A stretch of 64,000 bases of DNA from JAGQRJ01 sp041402045 (GTDB lineage Bacteria; Planctomycetota; J058), in NCBI GenBank assembly GCA_041402045.1, contig JAWKSZ010000028.1, positions 1-64,000 of the forward strand, written 5' to 3'. A program made the position numbers and the translations under genes. The notes beneath the pieces were generated by a model that did not search any database, had not been told where the DNA came from, and saw nothing but the letters and a program-made list of their open reading frames with translations. Shown here one piece after another: positions 1 to 7,828 of this stretch. The stretch's first letter is position 1. Each line of letters opens with the position of its first letter.

Positions 1-1547
1 ACGCCGACGAAGCGCAGGGTGACGTGGGCGCCGCGGCCGCGGCCCGAGGTTCCGGCGATCCGCTCGAGGACCCCGCGCAGGAGCAGGGGCTCTATGAACG
101 CGGGGATCGCCAGGCGCACCCAGAGCTCGTCGCCCTTCTGCAGGGTCGAGCCGGCCTCGTCGTCGCTGTCGAGGATGAACACCAGCGAGTCCTGGTTGAG
201 CTGCAAGAGCTCGTGGGCGGGCGCGCTGTCGTCGGGCCAGCCGCCTCGGCCCCAGCGGATCCGGCACTGGCTCACGGTGTAGCGCATGCTCACCCGCGGC
301 TCGTCCCCCGCGGCGCTCTCGGAGCTGAGCGCGTCCCGGGTCGGGGGGCGGGGCATCTCCAGGTCCGCGAGGAACGCGTCCTCCATGGCGTAGGGGTCCG
401 CGCTGGCGGTGCTCGTGGGGTTGCGCCGGCGGGTCGAGGGGGGGCGCTCGGCGCTGACCACGTCCGAGCCCACGAGGATCCCCGAGCCGAAGGACAGCTC
501 GCCCTGGTCCGAGGGGCCGTCGGAGACGAGGCCCACCGGCGCCGAGTCCAGGGCCGGGAGCACGTCGCTCTCGAGCTCGTCGGAGAGCGGCGGCAGCGAG
601 CGCTCCTCGCTCTCGATCGCGTCGAGGTCCGCCGACGCGTCGTCGAGGTCCTCGTCGTCGAGGTCCGCGTCGTCGAGGTCCTCGTCGTCGTCCTCGAAGT
701 CGGCGTCGTCGACGTCCGAGGCGTCGTCGTAGTCGTCCTCGTCCTCCTCGGAGACCGAGTCGTCGAGGGCCGCGCCGGTGTCGAGCAGGTCGTGGGAGCG
801 CGAGCCGCGCCGGACCGGGGCCTCGAGGGAGCCGGACTCCTCGAACGGGGCGCTGCCCGAGCGGCTGAGGGGGTCGGGGGAGGGCGAGAGCGCGCTCCCC
901 AGCTCGTCCGCGTCGAGCAGCCGGTCGGCGTTGTCCTCCTCCTCGAAGGTGCCCGAGACGTCGGAGACCTCCGAGACCTCCGACTCCTCCGACGGCGGCT
1001 GCACGGGCACGCGCCGGCTGTTGGAGCGCGGGATCTGCGCGCCCGCCTCGGCCATGGCGGCGCGGGCCATGCGCGCCAGGATCCGCGCCGCGACGAAGGT
1101 CGCCTCGCAGATCGTCTTGATCCCCCGGGTGGGGAGGGCGATCTGGACCTCGGCCACCTTGCGCATGAAGGGCTTGGCGTTGATCCCGCCCACGCCGAAC
1201 ACCTTGGCGCCGGCGCCCTTGCTCGTGCGCAGCAGGCTCGTGACCCGGGCGTCGCTGGCGTCGGCGAGGAAGGCCAGGACCACGTCGCCGCGGGTGACCT
1301 CGCGCCCCAGGCGCTTCATGCCGCGGCTCGAGCCGCAGGCGACGACCTCGAACTGGCTGAGGTAGTGGTAGGCCAGGACCTCGATCAACTGCGCGAGGGG
1401 GGGCTCGCCGACGATATAGACCCGCCGCCCCTTCTGGTGCGCGCGCGCCAGCGCCTGTCCGATCGCCTTGAAGCGCGGGCCCTTCCCCAGGAGGAAGGCG
1501 CTGAAGCGCTGGTGATCTTCCTGCAGCTTGTCGAGGAACTCTTCCAC
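1..1547 (-). CDS. SIS-domain / acidic linker / PilZ-like protein, C-terminus cut by window edge
   Basis: The frame is open from a GTG at 1547 to the left edge. An in-frame ATG at 1629 would add 27 residues of poor coding character, so I prefer the GTG, where an amphipathic helix (EEFLDKLQEDHQRF) begins. Residues about 1-160 resemble a SIS sugar-isomerase fold of the GmhA type, with VYIVGEPPLAQ, then GDVVLAFLADASDARV where family members have GD-I-IS-SG-S, then AKVFGVGG. The usual serine-rich phosphosugar loop is degraded, so it may bind a ligand rather than catalyse. A strongly Asp/Glu-rich linker follows (about residues 250-310). The last 100 residues look PilZ-like (YTVSQCRIRW, ELLQLNQDSLVFIL, GAHVTLRFVG). 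PilZ domains bind cyclic-di-GMP, but the arginine motif is not clear here. It is the last gene of the minus-strand run. The function is inferred only. Confidence 0.7.
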   Translation of the reverse strand, partial: MEEFLDKLQEDHQRFSAFLLGKGPRFKAIGQALARAHQKGRRVYIVGEPPLAQLIEVLAYHYLSQFEVVACGSSRGMKRLGREVTRGDVVLAFLADASDARVTSLLRTSKGAGAKVFGVGGINAKPFMRKVAEVQIALPTRGIKTICEATFVAARILARMARAAMAEAGAQIPRSNSRRVPVQPPSEESEVSEVSDVSGTFEEEDNADRLLDADELGSALSPSPDPLSRSGSAPFEESGSLEAPVRRGSRSHDLLDTGAALDDSVSEEDEDDYDDASDVDDADFEDDDEDLDDADLDDEDLDDASADLDAIESEERSLPPLSDELESDVLPALDSAPVGLVSDGPSDQGELSFGSGILVGSDVVSAERPPSTRRRNPTSTASADPYAMEDAFLADLEMPRPPTRDALSSESAAGDEPRVSMRYTVSQCRIRWGRGGWPDDSAPAHELLQLNQDSLVFILDSDDEAGSTLQKGDELWVRLAIPAFIEPLLLRGVLERIAGTSGRGRGAHVTLRFVG

Positions 1548-1697
1548 GCTAGCTCGACGCCCCCCGACGGCGCCTGGACCACGCGCTACGACAACGGCGC
1601 CGGACGCGCGCCCGAAGGGGGGGACTCATGCCGCCAGCCTATCGACTAAGCCTTTACGGGACAAGACTTCCCCGGATCCTCGCGTGGGTTTCCGGGG

Positions 1698-3419
1698 CTA
1701 CTCGGGAGGGGGCGGGAGGTAGGGGCAGGCGGGGGCCTGGCGGCGGGCGCGGGCGGCCTCGCGCGCGAACACTCCGAGCTCGGCGGGGGTCTGCGGGCCC
1801 CAGCGCAGGAGCCCCGAGTGCCAGCGGTGGAAGAACCCGAGCTGGCGGTAGCCGAAGCGCTCCGCGAGCCGTTCGTTGGGGCCGTCGCGACGCAGGTAGA
1901 CCTTCCCGCCTTCCCCCACGAACACCAGCGCGTAGCGCGCGCGGAACGCGTCGCTCCCTTCGAAGGCGTAGCCGACCCGGCGTTGAGCCCCAGTCGAGCA
2001 CCAGGATCTGCGGGGCGTAAGGCTCGACCTCGGCGAAGCTCAGGGGCAGCGCCTCGAGGAACATGGGCATGCGCCCGTCGGTGAACACCCGGTAGCGCGG
2101 CCACAGCCGGTGCACGAGGTAGCCGCCGATCCTGCTGGGGCTGTAGCCGACCCGCGGGGCGCTCGGCGAGGATCCAGTCCGTGCAGTCCACCGGGTATTG
2201 CCCGTAGAGCCCGAGCCCCCAGGCCTGGTCGTAGGTCCGCCCGCCCAGGGCCAGGACGGCCACGAGTGCCGCGGGCGCCGGCGGCGTGGAGCGCGCGCCC
2301 CCGCGGGCGGGGAGGCGGGGGCGACGAGCACCGCGAGCAGCGCCAGGGCCAGGGGGCGCCCTCCCGCGCGACCACGACCCCCAGGATCCCGAAGGCGCCC
2401 ACCGCGCCGACCAGGGTCAGGTCGCAGCGCCCGCGCGGGCCGCGGGCGAGGGAGACCCCCAGCGCGCCGAGCAGGAGCGCGAGCAAGGGCACGAGCGCCA
2501 CCTGCGCGTCGGGGACCTGCCACAGCGCGGCGCCGACCCCCACGGCACAGGCCCCGAGCAGGACCCAGCTCGCCCACCCGCGCACCCGGAGCGCGTAGAC
2601 CGCGACCCCCGCGCCGTAGAGCCAGGTCAGGAGCAGGTGCCACACGACCCCGCGCTCCGGGCGCTCGAACAGCCCGCGCAGCTCCGAGACGTCGATCGCG
2701 GCCTGCATGTCGCGGTGCGCGACGAGGTAGGGGAACAGCCCGAAGCCCAGGGGGTTGAGCCCGGTCGCGGCGCAGGCGGCGAGCACCCAGCCCCAGAGCC
2801 GGGCGTGCTCGCCGAGGGGCTCGCGGCGCCAGGCGGCCTGCGCGGTCTCCGCCGCGGCGAACCCCAGGACCAGGAGCACCCCGAACAGGATCCCCGGGTG
2901 CGCGTTGGCCCACACCAGGAACAGGGGCACCAGGCGCCACGCGCCGCGCCGGCGGCGGCGCCAGTCGAGGAGGACCCCCAGCGCGAGCACGACCCCCAGG
3001 AAGCTCACGAGGTGCGGACGCACCAGGAGCCGGCGCCAGGCGCCGACGAGGACCCAGCTCAGGGCCAGCAACGCGGCCCCCGTCCGCGCCCCGGCCCGGC
3101 GCAGGACGGCATACAGCGCCCAGGCGAACAGCGCGCTCAGCCCCAGGCGGTAGACGCTGAGTCCGGCGAGCCCGCACAGGTCGACCAGCCCGCCCAGCAC
3201 GAGCTGGAACACCCAGTGCACGGGCTCGTAGGCGCCCTGGCTGGCGTAGCTGAACAGGTCCTCGGTGGGCAGCGCCAGCTCGTCGCGCATGCGGCGATAG
3301 GTCGCGAGGTGCCAGCCCCAGTCGCGGTCGTAGATCGGGGTCGCCGCCGCCGCGGCGCCCCCGGCCGCGGCCAGGAGCCCGCCCCACTCGCGGGCCTTCC
3401 GCGCTAGAGCTTGAGCCAC
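1698..3419 (-). pseudogene. Polytopic GT-C-like membrane protein, disrupted by at least four frame changes
   Basis: A GTG at 3419, overlapping the end of htrA by 16 nt, opens a frame encoding about 10 hydrophobic segments. The N-terminal signature DRDWGWHLATYRRM...TEDLFSY matches a large bacterial family of GT39/GT-C-like membrane proteins (D-D-WWHL-G ... D-FSYT ... H-W--Q). The C-terminal signature GGYLVHRLWPRYRVFTDGR matches the same family. After about 2352 the coding potential moves between frames: near 2352, between about 2295 and 2265, near 2160 and near 1985. It ends at the stop at 1698. If the frames are joined the product would be about 570 residues, normal for the family. The clean protein signal in each piece points to recent damage or local sequencing indels. 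Substrate and role are unknown; lipid-linked sugar transfer is the family guess. Confidence 0.75.
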
Positions 3420-4888
3420 ACGAAGTGCGAGAGCTGCCCGTCCCACACCTGGAGCACGACGCCCTCGCGCCCGAGGCGTCCCGGCAGGTCGCCGCCCAGG
3501 GCTTCCTGGAGCTGGGGGACGGAGTAGATCGGCTGGCCGTCGACGGCCTGGAGCACCATGCCCGGGCGGATCCCGTTGACCGCGGCCAAGGAGCCCGAGT
3601 CGACGCGCACGATCACCACGCCCTCGGCCTCGGGGCGCCAGCCGAAGCGGCGACGCAGCCGGTCGCTGAGCGGAGCGACCTCGACCCCGACCTCGGCCTT
3701 CTTGGTCACGTCCTGCACGCGCTGCTCGGGCTGCTCGCGCTCCTCGAGCAGGACCCGCACGGTGTTCAGGCTCGGCTCTTCGCCGGCGCGCACGACCTGC
3801 AGGTCGACGGCCTTGGTCGGGGTCGCCGACTCCGCCTGCTCCGGTCCGCGCACGGGCTTGGACTGCGCGATCAGGTTCTGGAGGTGGGTGGCGTCGGTGA
3901 TCGGCTCGCCGTCGAGGGCCACGATCAGGTCCCCCACCGCGAGGTTCGCCCGCGCCGCCGGGGTGTCCGGGACGACCCGCGCCACGAGCGCCCCGGGGGC
4001 GCCCGGCCGCCGGCCGTAGCCCATGCGCTCGGCGAAGGCGGCGCTCACGTCCTGGAGCACGACCCCGAGCATGCCGCGGATCACGCGCTTGTCCTCGCGC
4101 AGCGCCTGGATCACGTCCAAGGTCATGCGCGTCGGGATCGCGAAGCCGATCCCCTGGTAGCTCCCGTTCTCGCTGGCGATCGCGGTCGTGACCCCGACCA
4201 CCTGCCCCTCGAGGTTCACCAGCGGCCCGCCCGAGTTGCCGGGGTTGACCGCGGCGTCGGTCTGAATGAAGTCCTCGTAGGCGGCGATCCCCACCCGGCT
4301 GCGGCCCTTGGCCGACACGATCCCGGCGGTGACCGTGTGGTCGAGGCCGAAGGGGCTGCCGATCGCGAGCACCCAGTCGCCCACGTCCAAGGCGTCCGAG
4401 TCGCCGAACTCGACGGTCGGGTAGCGCACCGGACGCTTGGGGAGCTGGAGCAGCGCCAGGTCGCTCAAGGGGTCGGTGCCCACGACCTGCGCGCGCACCT
4501 CCTGCCCGTCGTGGAAGCGCACCAGCACCTGGCTGACCCCCGAGACCACGTGGTGGTTGGTGACCACGAGCCCGGCCGAGTCGACGACGAAGCCGGTGCC
4601 GAAGCTGCGCTTGATCTCCTGCTTGTCCGGGCGCAGGAGCACGTTCCAGGGCGAGTCGCTGCGCTGCAGGCGCTCGGTGGTGATCGAGACCACCGCGGGG
4701 GCGAGGCGCTTGGCGACGAGGCGGAACTCCCGCGAGAGCTCGCGGGCGGTGCTGCGCTCGACCGCCGGCGGCGGCACGGCGGGGGCCTCGGCCTCCCGGG
4801 CGCTGCCCCGGGTCACGGCGTAGACCATGGCCCCGCACATGAAGGTCGCGGCGAGGATCAACACGTTGGGGCGCTGCTCGGCGGCCAT
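3404..4888 (-). CDS. htrA: HtrA/Deg-family periplasmic serine protease with two PDZ domains
   Basis: This is an envelope protein-quality-control serine protease. From the ATG at 4888 the order is an uncleaved or signal-anchor hydrophobic segment (residues about 6-26), a Pro/Glu linker, a trypsin-like domain (about 50-240), and two PDZ domains (about 255-365 and 385-494). The triad is visible: His113 in TNHHVV, Asp143 in SDLALL and Ser219 in NPGNSGGP. The N-terminal SFGTGFVVD strand and the IGFAIP motif are also typical. I chose ATG 4888 over the in-frame GTG at 4894 because GGAAGG lies six bases before the ATG and directly abuts the GTG. It follows a membrane protein gene by 56 bp and overlaps the next gene, so it probably sits in a minus-strand operon. 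Full length (494 residues) is normal for DegP/DegQ. Confidence 0.95.
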   Translation of the reverse strand: MAAEQRPNVLILAATFMCGAMVYAVTRGSAREAEAPAVPPPAVERSTARELSREFRLVAKRLAPAVVSITTERLQRSDSPWNVLLRPDKQEIKRSFGTGFVVDSAGLVVTNHHVVSGVSQVLVRFHDGQEVRAQVVGTDPLSDLALLQLPKRPVRYPTVEFGDSDALDVGDWVLAIGSPFGLDHTVTAGIVSAKGRSRVGIAAYEDFIQTDAAVNPGNSGGPLVNLEGQVVGVTTAIASENGSYQGIGFAIPTRMTLDVIQALREDKRVIRGMLGVVLQDVSAAFAERMGYGRRPGAPGALVARVVPDTPAARANLAVGDLIVALDGEPITDATHLQNLIAQSKPVRGPEQAESATPTKAVDLQVVRAGEEPSLNTVRVLLEEREQPEQRVQDVTKKAEVGVEVAPLSDRLRRRFGWRPEAEGVVIVRVDSGSLAAVNGIRPGMVLQAVDGQPIYSVPQLQEALGGDLPGRLGREGVVLQVWDGQLSHFVWLKL

Positions 4889-4944
4889 GCCCACCCTTCC
4901 AGACTCGGAATCCTACCCTGGCTCCGAGCTACGGGGGGCGACGG

Positions 4945-6276
4945 TCACACGTTGGGAGGCTTGGGACCGTCCGGCTCGTCGGCGGGAGCCTCGGGCTCCG
5001 GCGCGGGCTCGGTCTCCGGTGCCGCGTTGGCTTCCGCCGCAGCCTCCGTCTCCGACGCGGCCTCCGGCTCAGGCGCGGCCTCGGTCGCAGGCGCACCCTC
5101 CGCCGCAGGCGCGGCCTCCGCCGCAGGCGCACCCTCGGCCGCAGACGCGGCCTCCGTCGCAGGCGCACCGTCCGCCGCAGGCGCGGCCTCCGTCGCAGGC
5201 GCACCCTCGGCCGCAGGCGCGGCCTCCGTCGCAGGCGCGGCCTCCGTCTCCGACGCACCCTCCGCCGCAGGCGCGGCCTCCGTCGCAGGCGCGGCCTCCG
5301 TCGCAGGCGCGGCCTCCGCCGCAGGCGTGCCCTCGGCCGCCGGCGCGGCCCCCTTGGGCTCGGGCTTCTTCGCCTGCTGGAAGCGCTTGTGCCGCCGCCC
5401 GCGCTGCCAGTGATCGAACTTGGCGCGCTCGCGCCGGGTGTAGGTCGCGTAGCCCAGCACGAACACCACCGCCACCCCGATCACCGCGAGCGCCATGTAG
5501 GCGATCTCCCAGGGGTAGAAGGCCTCGACCGGGGGGTTGTCGATCTTGTGCATGGACTTGGCGACGACGTGAGGCACGGCGCGCACGATCCCCATGTCGG
5601 TCTCGTAGGCGTAGCCGTTGCAGAAGGCCACGGTGATCTCGATCGGGGTGCCGTAGTTGCCGACCTGCGGCTCGAAGGTCTTGTCGGTGAGGCTGACCCA
5701 GTAGCCCTGGCGCCCGACCCGGAACAGCCCCTGCCACACCCAGCCCAGGTCGGCCTCGTTGGGATACTTCGCCAGCACCCACTGGCTCAGGGGCGCCACG
5801 AAGCGCCCCCGCAGGGTGAGGAACTTGCCGCGGGCCTGGAAGCGCCCCTGCTCGGTCTTGAGCTGCCCGTAGGTGAAGCTGCCCAGGGTCTCGGGGGCCG
5901 CGCGCAGCTCCTCGTCGGACATGGAGTGGACCTGGGCGATCAGCTCGTAGAGCGCCTTGGACTCCATGCTGTTGAGCTCGAAGTCGTTGACCGAGGTCAG
6001 GATCCCCGGGTCCGGGACGTAGGGCCCGCCGTCGCGCTCGCTGGGCGTGTCCTCGATCGAGGTCGCGAGCTGGGCCTTGAAGCGCTCGAGGGCGACCCTC
6101 GAGTCCACGATCTGCGGCTTGGGGAGCGTGACCTCGGGCTCGCCCTCCTCGGGGCTCTCGAAGCTCGGCCCGAAGATCACGCCCAGGGCCAGCAGCAGCA
6201 CCAGGCCCGAAATGATCAGCTTCATTTCTTCGCCGCGCGACATGTAGTCGGCGCGCGGACTGCTGGAGAACGCCAT
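4945..6276 (-). CDS. Membrane protein with Ala/Pro/Glu hexapeptide-repeat tail
   Basis: I do not recognise the family. There is an N-terminal membrane segment (KLIISGLVLLLALGVIF, about residues 19-35), then a roughly 220-residue soluble region with no obvious catalytic motif. A second membrane segment follows (about 263-285: MALAVIGVAVVFVLGYATY), then a basic juxtamembrane stretch (RRERAKFDHWQRGRRHKRF). The tail is about 125 residues of APATEA/APAAEG-type repeats ending PKPPNV. Both termini are probably on the same side, with the middle domain across the membrane. The start at 6276 has AGGA eight bases upstream; internal ATGs at 6243 and 6222 are possible. The gene leads the run that includes htrA, so an envelope-stress partner is possible, but that is only context. 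Confidence 0.8.
   Translation of the reverse strand: MAFSSSPRADYMSRGEEMKLIISGLVLLLALGVIFGPSFESPEEGEPEVTLPKPQIVDSRVALERFKAQLATSIEDTPSERDGGPYVPDPGILTSVNDFELNSMESKALYELIAQVHSMSDEELRAAPETLGSFTYGQLKTEQGRFQARGKFLTLRGRFVAPLSQWVLAKYPNEADLGWVWQGLFRVGRQGYWVSLTDKTFEPQVGNYGTPIEITVAFCNGYAYETDMGIVRAVPHVVAKSMHKIDNPPVEAFYPWEIAYMALAVIGVAVVFVLGYATYTRRERAKFDHWQRGRRHKRFQQAKKPEPKGAAPAAEGTPAAEAAPATEAAPATEAAPAAEGASETEAAPATEAAPAAEGAPATEAAPAADGAPATEAASAAEGAPAAEAAPAAEGAPATEAAPEPEAASETEAAAEANAAPETEPAPEPEAPADEPDGPKPPNV
5060..5345. repeat. 18-bp coding minisatellite (hexapeptide tail)
   Basis: This is a tandem array of 18-bp units, read on the plus strand as variants of GCGGCCTCCGTCGCAGGC. On the minus strand they encode APATEA, APAAEG and close variants. 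Units differ mostly by GTC/GCC and GAC substitutions, typical of slippage followed by drift. It lies wholly inside the tail of the membrane protein gene. It looks like a low-complexity extracytoplasmic or cytoplasmic spacer, and copy number is expected to vary between strains. Confidence 0.85.
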
Positions 6277-6375
6277 GCGTCGGGTCCTGGGGCTGAGGGC
6301 TCAGGGGCATCCTACACGGCGAACCCCGACCGGGTTCCCGCGCGCTGCGTCCGGCCCGCGAGGTAGGCTCAGCGC

Positions 6376-7086
6376 ATGACCATGCCGCTGATCGGGATCG
6401 ACGTCGACCTCACCGCCACCCCCAGCGGGCGCCGCTACGCCAAGTGCTACGAGACCTACTTCGACGCGGTCTCGGACGCGGGCGGCGCCCCGGTGCTCCT
6501 GACCCCCTGCCCCGAACCCGCGGCGCGTCGTGTGCTGTCCGCGATCCAAGGGGTCGTGGTCCCCGGCGGCGACGACTTCGCCGCCGACGAGTGGGGCGAG
6601 GTCCAGCGCGACTGCCCGCGCTTCACCCCCTCGGACCCCCGCCGCCTGATCCAGGGCAAGCTGCTCATGCGCCTCGTGCTCGAGCAGCGCGTGCCCTTCC
6701 TCGGGGTGTGCTACGGCGCCCAGCTCATGAACCTGGCCCTCGGCGGGAGCCTGCTCCAGGACCTGCCCACGGACCTGGCCGAGCCGCTCCCCCACCACAC
6801 CGAGCCCCACGACGTGCGGGTGACCCCAGGCAGCCTGCTCGCCAAGCTCACCGGCGTGCGCTCCATGCAGATCAACAGCCGCCACCACCAGGCCAACCAG
6901 CGCCTGGGCGACGGCCTGCGGATCTCCGCCCAGGCCCCCGACGGCGTGGTCGAGGCGGTCGAGGCCCAGGACCCCGAGCACTTCCTGCTCGGCGTCCAGT
7001 GGCACGCCGAGGAGCTCGGCGATCAGCCCGGCGGCGCCCCGGTGTTCCAAGGCCTGGTCGAGGCCGCCAAGGCGCGCGCGGTCTAG
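6376..7086 (+). CDS. Peptidase C26 / class I glutamine amidotransferase-like hydrolase (PuuD-like)
   Basis: The 236-residue protein has the class I glutamine amidotransferase fold of the gamma-glutamyl-GABA hydrolase group. The nucleophile is Cys112 in FLGVCYGAQ. The His/Glu pair is His210 and Glu212 in GVQWHAEE. The family signatures GVVVPGGDDF (residues 59-68) and INSRHHQA (about 166-173) are present. PuuD-type enzymes cleave gamma-glutamyl amides in polyamine catabolism, but no other put gene is nearby, so the substrate is open. It is divergent from the membrane-protein gene, with about 100 bp between them. ATG at 6376 is used; ATG at 6382 is equally possible. Confidence 0.9.
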   Translation: MTMPLIGIDVDLTATPSGRRYAKCYETYFDAVSDAGGAPVLLTPCPEPAARRVLSAIQGVVVPGGDDFAADEWGEVQRDCPRFTPSDPRRLIQGKLLMRLVLEQRVPFLGVCYGAQLMNLALGGSLLQDLPTDLAEPLPHHTEPHDVRVTPGSLLAKLTGVRSMQINSRHHQANQRLGDGLRISAQAPDGVVEAVEAQDPEHFLLGVQWHAEELGDQPGGAPVFQGLVEAAKARAV

Positions 7087-7828
7087 CTTCAGATCGCCCT
7101 GAAAGGTCGTAGGGGCGGGGTTCCTCCCACAGGTGTTCGGCACGCAGCGTGCGCCAGGCGCGTGGCGCGCTGGCCAGCGCGGAGCTCTTCTGCGGTGGCG
7201 TTGCTCGCACACAAGGTAGGGGCGGGGCTTGTCCGGGTTTATCCCCGCCCGCGCGTGTCCTCCACGTCTCGCCCCAGAGGGCATCTGCAGGCAGGGTCCG
7301 CGAATCGCCAGATCGCCCTGAAAGGTCGTAGGGGCGGGGTTCCTCCCACAGGTGTTCGGCACGCAGCGTGCGCCAGGCGCGTGGCGCGCTGGCCAGCGCG
7401 GAGCTCTTCTGCGGTGGCGTTCCTCTCCCACTCGACACGGTCAGGGGCGGGGTTTATCGGGTTTATCCGGCTTGTCCCCGCCCGGGTATGTGCGTCCCTC
7501 CACCCTTCGGAGTGGAGGGCCTACCCGCGGCGCCTGCTCGGAGCTCCGCCGCCACGGAGGCTCAAGGGACGCACATACCCGGGCGGGGGCAAGCCGGTCT
7601 ATCCCCGCCCGCGCCACGTCGCGCCCCAGAGGGCTTCTGCAGGCAGGGTCCGCGAATCGCCCGAACGCCCTGAAAGGTCGTAGGGGCCGTCCGCGCCACG
7701 TCTCGCCCCAGAGGGCATCTGCAGAGTCGGCGCTGACCGCTCCACCGCTCGGAGGCGCAACCTCGGTCCAACCAACGACGCAGCCACCGCCGAGGCGGTG
7801 GCTGCGAGCTCGAACCGGAGGTCGGCGC
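7087..7828. repeat. Gene-free cluster of interleaved direct and inverted repeats
   Basis: There is no credible gene in this 740-bp gap between two convergent genes. It contains a perfect 113-bp direct repeat (7090-7202 and 7309-7421) with a short third remnant near 7666-7685. A second unit (about 45 bp, containing GCCCCAGAGGGC) occurs at about 7263-7309, 7615-7662 and, partially, 7695-7725. A 33-bp inverted repeat has arms at 7467-7499 and 7565-7597. The pattern looks like an array of REP/MITE-like intergenic units rather than a CRISPR: units are long, unequally spaced and lack regular spacers. Small open frames here are artefacts of the repeats. Confidence 0.85.
7467..7597. repeat. 33-bp inverted repeat with one mismatch, hairpin in the loop
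   Basis: The left arm 7467-7499 and the reverse complement of the right arm 7565-7597 match at 32 of 33 positions (the mismatch would be a G-T/U pair in one strand). Between them, 7499-7518 forms a small CTCCAC/GTGGAG stem closing a C(TTCG)G tetraloop, which is unusually stable in RNA. The whole could fold into a 130-nt cruciform or RNA stem. It is intergenic between convergent genes, so it may act as a bidirectional terminator or be a mobile palindromic unit. Confidence 0.75.

Noticed and set aside
24..1649. A 541-codon plus-strand open frame opposite the SIS-PilZ gene
   Set aside because: Its product is a monotonous Arg/Val/Glu/Gly mix with no domains. The minus strand gives a balanced protein with recognisable motifs.
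4945..6276. Ala/Pro/Glu tail considered as an immunogenic repeat or phase-variable switch
   Set aside because: The 18-bp unit keeps frame whatever the copy number, so it cannot switch expression by slippage of whole units.
7162..7683. Open frames within the 7.1-7.8 kb repeat cluster
   Set aside because: They consist of the repeat units read through and have no start signals or coding pattern.
7087..7828. Repeat array considered as CRISPR
   Set aside because: Units of 45-113 bp, unequal spacing, no short regular repeat-spacer pattern and no cas gene in the window.
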